From Rhodopirellula sp. (GTDB lineage Bacteria; Planctomycetota; Planctomycetia; Pirellulales; Thermoguttaceae), in the NCBI GenBank assembly GCA_012728855.1, contig JAAYEH010000535.1, positions 1 to 50,276 on the forward strand: a stretch of 50,276 nt of DNA, in the 5' to 3' direction. Below, piece by piece: positions 25,545 through 32,616 of the stretch. Under the pieces are notes generated by a model. That model saw nothing but the letters and a program-made list of their open reading frames with translations. It had not been told where the DNA came from and ran no database searches. Within the stretch, counting starts at the first letter, position 1, and each line of letters begins with the position of its first letter. Position numbers and translations under genes: made by a program.

Positions 25545-26149
25545 ACCATCGCCTCCAGGTATGGCCGCATGACCCGTTCAACCCGACAGATGCGTGCGTA
25601 CTTCCAGAGCTCATCGACGGTCGCGCGCTTGCTCCGCAGGGATTCCCGCAGCGCCTCGAGTGCCACGTCCAGGCCGATCTTGTTGCGGTACTTGAAGCAG
25701 TCCGCCACGGTCTTGGCCACGCCGTAGATCGCGACCTCCGTCCGGTCGATCCGCCGGTGCTCGACGCCCGCGGTGAACGCCTCGCCGGACGCCCGGAAGA
25801 AGCGCATGCGCGGATAGTCGATTCTCGGCAGAGCCGCGCGCCGTTCGATCATCATCCAGACCTCGTGGGGAAGCTGCGTCCCGATCTCGTGGAAGCGCAG
25901 GGCCGACAGCAGGCAGACGACTCCGTGCGGGACGCGCCGTGCCGCCTCGACCAGCGTCACGTTGGCGGAGTAGTCGCCGCCGGGTAGCCGGTACAGCCCG
26001 CGTCCCGTCCGTTCGAGTTTGCCCTCGGCGCACAGCCGGCGGAGGTACTCGGGATGGATTCCGTGCTCGGCTAGGTCCCGCACGCGAAGGATGCCCTTCT
26101 GGCGGGCCAAGCGAAGGATCTTCTCGGTCGTTGGCGTCTTGCTGGCCAT
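25541..26149 (-). CDS. abiEi: AbiEi antitoxin and transcriptional repressor
   Basis: A 202-aa AbiEi-type protein. The N-terminal winged helix (TTEKILRLARQKGILRVRDL and HPEYLRRLCAEGKLERTGRG) binds DNA; the C-terminal part (VYGV-like IYGVAKTVADCFKYRNKIGLD) is the antitoxin domain. Family members neutralise AbiEii and repress their own promoter through inverted repeats. ATG at 26149 is only 7 bases after the -10 box, so the mRNA is likely leaderless, and a palindromic operator overlaps the -35. Confidence 0.9.
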   Translation of the reverse strand: MASKTPTTEKILRLARQKGILRVRDLAEHGIHPEYLRRLCAEGKLERTGRGLYRLPGGDYSANVTLVEAARRVPHGVVCLLSALRFHEIGTQLPHEVWMMIERRAALPRIDYPRMRFFRASGEAFTAGVEHRRIDRTEVAIYGVAKTVADCFKYRNKIGLDVALEALRESLRSKRATVDELWKYARICRVERVMRPYLEAMV

Positions 26150-26156
26150 GTGTAGA

Positions 26157-26184
26157 AGTATCGTACATTCTCAACAAAAGTCAA
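26157..26184 (-). promoter_or_regulatory. abiE promoter, leaderless
   Basis: Minus strand: TTGACT (26179-26184), 16-base spacer, GATACT (26157-26162). The ATG of abiEi starts 7 bases after the -10 box, so transcription and translation start at about the same base. Confidence 0.65.
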
Positions 26185-26191
26185 GACTTTT
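26176..26191. repeat. Palindromic operator over the abiE -35 box
   Basis: AAAAGTC-AA-GACTTTT is a perfect 7-bp dyad with a 2-base centre that covers the whole -35 hexamer. AbiEi proteins are known to bind inverted repeats in their promoters, so this is the best candidate for its binding site. Confidence 0.6.
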
Positions 26192-26216
26192 ACACAAGCC
26201 GCTGGCGGGCGGACCG

Positions 26217-26402
26217 TCATTGGGCCTGCTCCGTCGTCGTGATCCGCCGCCCGCAATGACGGCATTCCCGCCGCCGCACGATCCGGCCGCCCAACGAAGC
26301 CCGCGTGTAGACCACCCAGAAATGAGAGCAGCCACACTTGGGGCAGACGAGGCCGCGCTGCTCTTCCGGCTTCTCGATGGGCTTCGGGGGTTGGAGGTTC
26401 AT
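26217..26402 (-). CDS. Small zinc-ribbon protein
   Basis: A 61-aa protein with two Cys pairs, CPKCGC and CRHC, separated by about 25 residues, the pattern of an Ogr/NrdR-like zinc ribbon. The ATG overlaps the terminase stop (ATGA). Ogr/Delta proteins activate late phage genes, so a regulatory role is possible; a DNA-packaging accessory role is equally possible given the position. Confidence 0.7.
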   Translation of the reverse strand: MNLQPPKPIEKPEEQRGLVCPKCGCSHFWVVYTRASLGGRIVRRRECRHCGRRITTTEQAQ

Positions 26403-28675
26403 CGCCGCGCCCCCTGCAACTCGGACAGCTTGATCCTTGGGCGGGGCATCGGCCTTGTGTCCGTGCCGAACAGGACCGCACCCTGGACGGAGGCGGCCAC
26501 CGCGCCGCCGACCAGGCAGTCGAGCCAGTGGTTGTCCAAGCCATCGACGCGGAGCTTCCACTCGTCCACAGTGCGCCCTCGGCCTTCGGTCTTTACGCGG
26601 TACTCGGCGGTCAGGTGCTCCGCCAGGAGGCGGTGCTGCTCGGCCTTTCGGCCGAAGAGCGACAGGCACCCGGGATCACCCATCGGCACCGCGAAGCGGG
26701 CGTGAACGAACGACTTCCAGTAGTTCGTATCGAAGACGACGTGGCGGACGGCGCGCTTGCCGGTCACCACGGGGATGCGCCAGTTCAGGCCCACGCGGTC
26801 GCCGCGTTTGCGCCGGTAGTCCGAGAACGGAATGCTCGAGGCACCGACGTATCGACCATGTGACGGCATCACGACGTTCGCATATTTGCTCTGCCGGCAG
26901 AACTGATAGACGACGTCCGACGATTGTCCCCAGTTCGCATCGATCAGGCAGCGGTCGATCCGCACCATCGCGCCGTCGTCGCGCCGCCACTCGCGCCCCA
27001 GCGTCCCGTCGGTCAGGCGTTCGAGACCGGCGTAGATCGCGCCTTCCAACCCTCCACGCGGCGAAGCGTCCGCCAGCGTGCGGCGGACGTCGCGCAGCGT
27101 GAAGTACGCCGCCTTCTGATCCGGCTCGGTGCCGTAGTCGATGACGTAGCCAGTGAAGTCGTCCTCCCACGCCGCGACCAAGTAGAACAGCGCCTTGCCC
27201 TGCACGTCGACGAACATGGTCACTTGCGTACAGCCGATGGGCACCTCACCGCGTTTCAATCCATTGAGCTTCGCAGCGATCTGGTCGGCGGTGAGCAGGT
27301 CATCATCGACGTGCTCCTCGGGCAGCGGCTCGTTCTGGTACTCCGCCCAGAACGCGGCCTCGCCACGATCCAGTTTGAGGTTCATCGCGTGCTGAATGGC
27401 GGACAGCTCGTCGGGATGATGACGCTCCGGCCACGCGACGTTCGCGCCTTCATCCATCGCCGCGCGGTTGGCACCGTAGAACTCGGTTGCATCGGCAATG
27501 CCGCGATCGGCGCGCATTCCCTCGCGCCACAGCTCAGCATACTGCGCCCACAGCGCCTCGTTCGTCGGGAACGAATACACCATCTTCGTGCGCTCGCCTT
27601 GCCACTGTGGATGCTTGTCGCGGTCGAGAATGCGGTCGGCCAGGTCGTCCGGGCGCACGACGGTCAAGGTCATCAACCCGGCGATCTTGCGCCCGGGCCC
27701 ACCCAGCCCAAGAATCGCGCCGGCCAAGATGCGTTCGCGCGTAGCGCACTGCGATGGCGAACGGGCGGACTCGTCGGTTTGCGGATCGTCGATCAGTACG
27801 AGCGACGGCCGTACCGACGTACCGTCCACGCGCTTGTGTTTCATGCCGCGAATGCGGCCAGTAATGCCGGCTACGCGAATGATCGAGCTCGACGCCTTTG
27901 AGTTGGGGATGGTTGGTAGAACGAGCTCCCGCGCGGTCCATCCGATGTGCGTCTGCTTGCCCTGATAGAGCTGCCCACCGGCGCGCTGGTGGATGCCTTC
28001 CAGCGCCTGGATGGGAAAGACCACCTCGGGGAAGTCCTCCAGCAGCAGCTCGTTGTTCTCAAGCTCGGCCTTGATCGAGTCGAGCATGTTCGCCGCGTGC
28101 TCCTCGTCCGAACCGATCAACGCCACGAACTCGCGGTGGCCGTACAGCAGCGCCCACAAACAGGCCGTTTCGCATAGCGACGTCTTGCCGCTGCCGCGCG
28201 GCATGGCCATCGCAAACAGCCCGCCCTCGAGCACCGCCTGTTCGATCTTGGCGACGACCTTTAGATGATCCGGCGACCAGGACAGGTGAAACGTCTGCGG
28301 GAAGTACTGCTCGCAGAAGAAACGAAAGTCTCCCTCGGCACGCTGTTTCCGTTCGGGATTCACGACCGCCGGCATTTCGCCGATGTCGCGGCCCGACATC
28401 GACAGCTCGCGGTTTCGCTGCGCGGCCCGCTCCTTATGAGCCTCATAGCTGGTGAGGCCTTCCGGTTCGGGCCTGGGCTTGTGGCGCTCGGACACCAGCC
28501 ATGCCACGTACCGCAGCAGGTCGATGTTTCGCGGGTCGGCCGTCGAGGTGATCCGCAGCCCGGCGCGCGTTCGATGGCGGTGCAACTGACGTTCGCCGAT
28601 GACCTCGCCCATCGGCGTGCTATTGAGCAGGCGGCACAGCTCGCTCGGTCGCAGTTTGCGCGGATCAATCGCCAC
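26399..28675 (-). CDS. Phage terminase large subunit
   Basis: A 758-aa packaging ATPase-nuclease. Walker A is MPRGSGKTS at about residue 158 and Walker B-like LVLIDDPQTDES at about 290; the C-terminal nuclease region includes ATMFVDVQ-like TMFVDVQGKALFYLV and the acidic DANWGQSSDVV and DGLDNHWLDC segments. The N-terminal 110 residues include an HTH-like RPSELCRLLNSTPMG-ERQL segment that may take the place of a small subunit. It overlaps the 75-aa upstream gene by 11 bases. Start ATG at 28675. Confidence 0.92.
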   Translation of the reverse strand: MAIDPRKLRPSELCRLLNSTPMGEVIGERQLHRHRTRAGLRITSTADPRNIDLLRYVAWLVSERHKPRPEPEGLTSYEAHKERAAQRNRELSMSGRDIGEMPAVVNPERKQRAEGDFRFFCEQYFPQTFHLSWSPDHLKVVAKIEQAVLEGGLFAMAMPRGSGKTSLCETACLWALLYGHREFVALIGSDEEHAANMLDSIKAELENNELLLEDFPEVVFPIQALEGIHQRAGGQLYQGKQTHIGWTARELVLPTIPNSKASSSIIRVAGITGRIRGMKHKRVDGTSVRPSLVLIDDPQTDESARSPSQCATRERILAGAILGLGGPGRKIAGLMTLTVVRPDDLADRILDRDKHPQWQGERTKMVYSFPTNEALWAQYAELWREGMRADRGIADATEFYGANRAAMDEGANVAWPERHHPDELSAIQHAMNLKLDRGEAAFWAEYQNEPLPEEHVDDDLLTADQIAAKLNGLKRGEVPIGCTQVTMFVDVQGKALFYLVAAWEDDFTGYVIDYGTEPDQKAAYFTLRDVRRTLADASPRGGLEGAIYAGLERLTDGTLGREWRRDDGAMVRIDRCLIDANWGQSSDVVYQFCRQSKYANVVMPSHGRYVGASSIPFSDYRRKRGDRVGLNWRIPVVTGKRAVRHVVFDTNYWKSFVHARFAVPMGDPGCLSLFGRKAEQHRLLAEHLTAEYRVKTEGRGRTVDEWKLRVDGLDNHWLDCLVGGAVAASVQGAVLFGTDTRPMPRPRIKLSELQGARR

Positions 28676-28892
28676 GGTTGGACATCTCCTTCACCAGCCA
28701 CGCGGCGTAGTGCACCAGGTTGATGGTCCCGTCGCCGTTGGTGGGCGCGCCGGCCTCGATGTCGGCCTGAATCTGTTCCGGTGTCACCGCATGGCCGCCC
28801 GCGGCACTGAGCAGGCGCGAAGCATCCGCCACGGGCAGCGCTATCGGGTTCAGCGCCGGCTTGGCTTCAAATGAAGTGTCACCGCCTGACAT
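28665..28892 (-). CDS. Small protein upstream of terminase
   Basis: A 75-aa protein with a conserved-looking DIEAGAPTNGDGTINLVHYAAWLVKEM C-terminus (partial: INLVHYAAWLVKEM). A similar short motif (DLLRYVAWLV) occurs in the N-terminal domain of the terminase itself. It overlaps the terminase start by 11 bases, so it may be a small terminase subunit or partner, but it is not recognised by family. Confidence 0.6.
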   Translation of the reverse strand: MSGGDTSFEAKPALNPIALPVADASRLLSAAGGHAVTPEQIQADIEAGAPTNGDGTINLVHYAAWLVKEMSNRGD

Positions 28893-29129
28893 CTACGCCG
28901 CCCTCCGCATGTCAGGCACAACCTTTGCCCGCAGCTCGCCGCGCGCAGGCAACCCGTGTGCCGGGGATGCCCAGTTCGCGCGCCGTCGCGTGAAAAAGAA
29001 TCTGCGAATTCCGCTCGGAATTGCGGCCACGTTCGCTTGATCCCGTTGGCCGGTCTTGCCCTCATGGCGACGTGAACGCCGCGTCGCGTGGACGCGGCAA
29101 AACGAGGTCCATGCAAACAGGAGAACCGC
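28893..29129. other. Divergent intergenic region between packaging genes and plus-strand trio
   Basis: No convincing gene here. It must hold the promoters for the terminase operon (leftward) and the HARE-HTH gene (rightward). Clear promoter hexamers were not found; a strong dyad lies at 29007-29022. Confidence 0.5.
29007..29022. repeat. AATTCCG dyad, candidate operator
   Basis: AATTCCG-CT-CGGAATT is a perfect 7-bp dyad with a 2-base centre in the middle of the divergent intergenic region. It has the form of a dimeric regulator site. The HARE-HTH protein and the zinc-ribbon proteins nearby are candidate binders. Confidence 0.5.
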
Positions 29130-30077
29130 ATGAAGAAAGACCAGGTCCATATTGGCGGGACGTATGTCGCCAAAGTGAGCGGCCAGCTCGCGCGGGTACG
29201 CATTGATGCCGAGAGCCGGTTCGGAGGTTGGGATGCCACCAATGTTCTGACCAACCGCAAGGTTCGCATCAAGAGCGCCCAACGCCTGCGGCGCGAAGTC
29301 CGGAACGAGAACGAGGGCAGCCCGCCACCGGCGAAGACGCCCGTCATCCCGGACGACCGACCGCCGCAGGACATCGACGAGCGACTCGCCGCCGCGCCGC
29401 CGAGCATCGTGCCCTACGAGCAGCGACGGGCACGCGCCGAGGCTGCTCAATCCGAAGCGTCTGACGACGGCGGTCTGGCGTATGACCCGTCGCGCTGCGC
29501 GACGCCCCGCTGCAAAGGCACGCCCGCGATGACGTACCTCGGCCGCCCGCTCTGCCAGGCTTGCTGGGACCGGCAGTGCGAAGAGGAACAGCCCAGCGAA
29601 GTCAGTGAGAACGCGGGCGACGCGTGTTGCCCGACCGAGGAACCCCTTGAAGAGGAGAATGCGATGTCCAAGAAGAAGTCCACGAAAAAGCAGTCCACCA
29701 AGAAGCAGACCAAGGCCCAGCCCGCGGCGGCGAAGGCCAAGGGCGCGAGAAAGGCCGCCAAGCCGAAGGCGAAGGCAGCGGTCGCTACCGCGACCAAGAC
29801 GCCCAAGGCCAAGAAGGCTGCCGGCGAGCAGAAACCCAAGCGGGTCAGCGCACTCGATGCCGCTGCCCAGGTCCTCGCCAAGGCCGGCAAGCCCATGCGG
29901 GCGCAGGAACTGATCGCCGCGATGGCCGAGCAGAACCTGTGGAAGAGTCCCGGCGGTGCGACACCCCACGCGACTCTCTACGCCGCGATGCAACGCGAGG
30001 AACGCGACAAGGGAACCGCGTCGCGCTTCCGCAAGGTCGATCGCGGGCTGTTCGCCTTCAACGCGGAGGGCAAGTGA
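29130..30077 (+). CDS. Lysine-rich protein with C-terminal HARE-HTH domain
   Basis: A 315-aa two-part protein. The N-terminal half (about 1-175) has a small beta module (VHIGGTYVAKVSG) and two CxxC-type pairs (CATPRCKG, CQACW) suggesting a zinc-binding fold. Residues about 180-240 are almost all Lys/Ala/Pro (histone H1-like). Residues about 240-315 match the HARE-HTH (HB1/ASXL) winged helix: ALDAAAQVLAKAGKPMRAQE and SPGGATPHATLYAAM. ATG at 29130 follows AGGAG. A second ATG at 29664 has a GAGGAG site and would give only the histone-like and HARE-HTH part, so two products are possible. On the plus strand against the operon direction. Confidence 0.8.
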   Translation: MKKDQVHIGGTYVAKVSGQLARVRIDAESRFGGWDATNVLTNRKVRIKSAQRLRREVRNENEGSPPPAKTPVIPDDRPPQDIDERLAAAPPSIVPYEQRRARAEAAQSEASDDGGLAYDPSRCATPRCKGTPAMTYLGRPLCQACWDRQCEEEQPSEVSENAGDACCPTEEPLEEENAMSKKKSTKKQSTKKQTKAQPAAAKAKGARKAAKPKAKAAVATATKTPKAKKAAGEQKPKRVSALDAAAQVLAKAGKPMRAQELIAAMAEQNLWKSPGGATPHATLYAAMQREERDKGTASRFRKVDRGLFAFNAEGK

Positions 30078-30265
30078 TGACCGTTCACGACAACGGACGC
30101 GAACCGATCGACCCCGTCGCATCGGAAGACGCCTGTCCGCAATGCGGCGAGCGGGAATGCGACGAGCTGGTCTGGCTCGACGACGAGCGCGTGGAATGCC
30201 AGCGGTGCAAGACGGTCTACCGACCGCGAGGTGTGCGCGATGCCCGCGACGACGCCACGCGTTGA
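30077..30265 (+). CDS. Small zinc-ribbon protein
   Basis: A 62-aa protein with CPQCGEREC and CQRC pairs, a typical zinc ribbon, and a basic tail. The start ATG overlaps the stop of the HARE-HTH gene (TGATG), so the two are coupled. Probably a nucleic-acid-binding accessory protein; no specific family is recognised. Confidence 0.7.
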   Translation: MTVHDNGREPIDPVASEDACPQCGERECDELVWLDDERVECQRCKTVYRPRGVRDARDDATR

Positions 30266-30617
30266 GACCTTCGAGGTCATCGACGACCACTTGGTTCGCA
30301 AGGTCGTTCCGCGTCGCGGCGAAGCCTATGAGCACCGCTGCCCACTCGACGCCTACCGCGAACTGGCCTGGGCGGCCATCGACTTGGCCGCCGACGGGTT
30401 CACCGTCGAGACGCTGGCCGACCAGGTTCGCAACCGGCCCCGCGAGGAACGCGACGACCGCGAACCGTGGGCGTCGTACACCAACGCGGCGGTGGCCATC
30501 GCGTTCTGGAAGGAGCGCGGTCTGCTCGACATCCGCCGTCGCCGAAACTATGTGGACGACGGGTACTTCTTCGAAGACGCGATGATCGAGTTCCACGCGT
30601 TGGCCGAGACCGGCTGA
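30240..30617 (+). CDS. Uncharacterised protein, third gene of the plus-strand trio
   Basis: A 125-aa protein starting at ATG 30240 (GAGG about 8 bases before) with the GTG at 30231 as alternative. It overlaps the zinc-ribbon gene by 26 bases. Sequence is charged and mixed alpha/beta (YRELAWAAIDLAADGFTVET, and AVAIAFWKERGLLDIRRR), resembling a winged-helix fold. It converges with the methyltransferase gene, leaving 2 bases between stops. Function unknown. Confidence 0.65.
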   Translation: MPATTPRVETFEVIDDHLVRKVVPRRGEAYEHRCPLDAYRELAWAAIDLAADGFTVETLADQVRNRPREERDDREPWASYTNAAVAIAFWKERGLLDIRRRRNYVDDGYFFEDAMIEFHALAETG

Positions 30618-30619
30618 CA

Positions 30620-32125
30620 TCACATCCGCTCCTGTGAAGCCTCGGCGACAACCGGGGCTTCCTCTTCGGTCTGAGAGTTCTTTCCGTTGGCGCTGACGCG
30701 CTCCGCCTTCCGCCCCGTAAACTTCTCCCAGCGCTCGACGATCACGTCGCAATACGCCGGGTCGAGTTCCATGAGAAACGCGCGACGGCCGGTCTGTTCC
30801 GCCGCGATCAGCGTCGAGCCGCTGCCGCCGAACAGGTCAAGGACGTTCTCACCGGCGAGCGATGAATACTGCATGGCCCGGACGGCGAGTTCGACGGGCT
30901 TCTCCGTCAAATGGATCATCGCGTTGGGGTTGATCTTCTTGACGTGCCACAGGTCGGTGACGTTGTTGGGACCGAAGAACCGGTGAGCAGCGCCCTCTCG
31001 CCAGCAATAGAAACACCACTCGTGCGCGCCCATGAAGTCCTTGCGCGTCAGAACTGGGTGCTCCTTGTCCCAGATGATGGTTTGCGAGAAGTACAGTCCG
31101 CAGGCTTTCAACACCGGCGGGTAGTTGCCGATGTTGGCATAGCCGCCCCAGACGTAGGCGATGTGACCTGGAAGCAGCACGCGGGCGATGTTTCCGAACC
31201 ACGCGTGCAACAGCTTGTCGAACTCCTCATCTGAGACGAAGTCGTTCGCCAACGGTCGGTCCTTGGCCCGCATCTTCTTGTGCGTCGCCTTGCCGCTCTG
31301 CCCGCCGGTGGCGACATCGAAACCGTGATACTTGGATGCGGTGCGCTTCGCCTCTCCCTTCTTCGATTCGCTCCGCTTCTTTTCGGCGCGATGCCTGTCG
31401 AACGATTGATGGTGCATCAATCCGTGTTCGCCGAACGACGACAGCCCCGCGGCGATAGCGTTGTTACTGCGAGGCTCGAGCCGCACATTGTAGGGCGGAT
31501 CTGTATTGCAGAGATGGATCGGCAACAGCTTCGGTTCGACATCCGAACCAGCCGGCAACTCGAGGGCCTTCGCAGGATCGAGAGCGATCAGGATGTTCAA
31601 GTCCGCGACCGACCCGCTGTCGCCGCACAGCAGCCGGTGGTCGCCCATGATCCACATGTCGCCCGGCTGCGTGATCGCCTCGTCCGGCGGCTCGGGCACG
31701 TCGTCCGGATCGGTGAGTCCCTGCTTCACGCCGGGATCGAGCAGCTTGGCCAGTTCGTCCTGGTCGAACCCAAGCAGCGACCAGTCGATGCCGGCGTCTT
31801 TCAACTCGCCAAGTTCGATCGGCAGGAGCTCCATGTTCCACTCGGCGAGTTCATTCGTCTTGTTATCAACAATCCTGTACGCGCGAATCTGCTCCGGCGT
31901 CAGGTCGGTCGCCACGTGCACCGGCACCTCGGCGAGGCCCAGCTTCTGTGCCGCCTTCCAGCGCGTGTGGCCGCAGACGATGACGCCATCCGCGTCCACG
32001 ACGATGGGTTGGCGAAACCCGAATCGCTGAATCGACTCGGCGACGGCGTCCACCGCCGCATCGTTGATGCGGGGGTTCTTCTCGTACGGTTTGATCTCGG
32101 CCAGCGGCCGCAACTCAATCTTCAT
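30620..32125 (-). CDS. ParB-like domain fused to DNA methyltransferase
   Basis: A 501-aa orphan methyltransferase. The N-terminal 120 residues match ParB/sulfiredoxin-like domains (LAEIKPYEKNPRINDAAVDA, GHTRWKAAQKLG). The C-terminal part has a catalytic DPPY in CNTDPPYNV and the SAM motif DLFGGSGST, in the order DPPY then FGGSGST as in beta-class N6-adenine methyltransferases. Such phage enzymes methylate phage DNA and can protect it from restriction, including BREX-type recognition. ATG at 32125 has GGAGG 6 bases upstream. Its stop lies 2 bases from the convergent plus-strand gene. Confidence 0.9.
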   Translation of the reverse strand: MKIELRPLAEIKPYEKNPRINDAAVDAVAESIQRFGFRQPIVVDADGVIVCGHTRWKAAQKLGLAEVPVHVATDLTPEQIRAYRIVDNKTNELAEWNMELLPIELGELKDAGIDWSLLGFDQDELAKLLDPGVKQGLTDPDDVPEPPDEAITQPGDMWIMGDHRLLCGDSGSVADLNILIALDPAKALELPAGSDVEPKLLPIHLCNTDPPYNVRLEPRSNNAIAAGLSSFGEHGLMHHQSFDRHRAEKKRSESKKGEAKRTASKYHGFDVATGGQSGKATHKKMRAKDRPLANDFVSDEEFDKLLHAWFGNIARVLLPGHIAYVWGGYANIGNYPPVLKACGLYFSQTIIWDKEHPVLTRKDFMGAHEWCFYCWREGAAHRFFGPNNVTDLWHVKKINPNAMIHLTEKPVELAVRAMQYSSLAGENVLDLFGGSGSTLIAAEQTGRRAFLMELDPAYCDVIVERWEKFTGRKAERVSANGKNSQTEEEAPVVAEASQERM

Positions 32126-32406
32126 CACGAACCTCCTTGGTCATGGTTGACGGGGCTGTCCTCGGCCCCGCGGTTGGCCCCAAACGCCCAGAAACGCCGC
32201 CCGGGGCCGCCGGGGCGGCGAGGTGGTAGTCCGGTACGCCCGACGGCGTCCGTTCGCCCCCGGCCCAACGGGTCGCGCCCCGTGGCCGCCCTGAAAACCG
32301 GACCGGACAGCCGAAACAAAGTCTGTCTGGGTCGGGCGCTGTTCCCGCGGGCCTCGGCTGCCGTTTTCGACCAGGAAGTACCTACGCCCCGGTCGTAACC
32401 CTCTCG

Positions 32407-32586
32407 AACTTCGAGCGCGAACCCGAAGCGCGCGCGCTTCGACTTCCCTACGCGGGCGAAGCGTGAGCGCTCGCCCGCGGGGGGGTATGGGGGGGTGCGC
32501 GCGCTTCGGGTTTGACGCCTCAAACCTCGAGCGCGCCGCCGCCAAACCTCGAGCGCCTGTAAACACAAAGCGCAAACTTCGAGCGC
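32407..32586 (+). repeat. Four iteron-like 12-mers AAC(C/T)TCGAGCGC
   Basis: Copies at 32407-32418, 32523-32534, 32545-32556 and 32575-32586. The last three are 22 and 30 bases apart, first base to first base. The TCGAG core is itself palindromic. They lie just downstream of the primase gene. Confidence 0.65.
32424..32441. repeat. 18-bp perfect palindrome
   Basis: CGAAGCGCGCGCGCTTCG is its own reverse complement. It sits 6 bases from the first iteron. A related half (GCGCGCGCTTCG) recurs near 32500. Confidence 0.6.
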
Positions 32587-32616
32587 TCCAACTTCGCTCG
32601 CGCTTCGGGTTCGACC

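Larger units (their letters stand above)
32126..32616. other. Repeat-rich gene-free region, candidate replication origin
   Basis: About 490 bases without a convincing gene (frames present are low-complexity Arg/Pro/Ala). It holds four copies of the 12-mer AAC(C/T)TCGAGCGC, an 18-bp perfect palindrome, a G-run (GGGGGGGTATGGGGGGG) and repeated CGCGCTTCGGGTT. It lies between the primase and the methyltransferase genes, where an iteron-type origin would be sensible. Confidence 0.5.

Noticed and set aside
28893..30752. Minus-strand frame of about 619 codons opposite the HARE-HTH trio
   Set aside because: The plus strand holds three coupled genes with ribosome sites and recognisable domains; the minus frame is their shadow.
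32407..32586. Possible CRISPR array because of regular short repeats
   Set aside because: Repeats are only 12 bases, irregularly spaced and few; no spacer pattern or cas genes.
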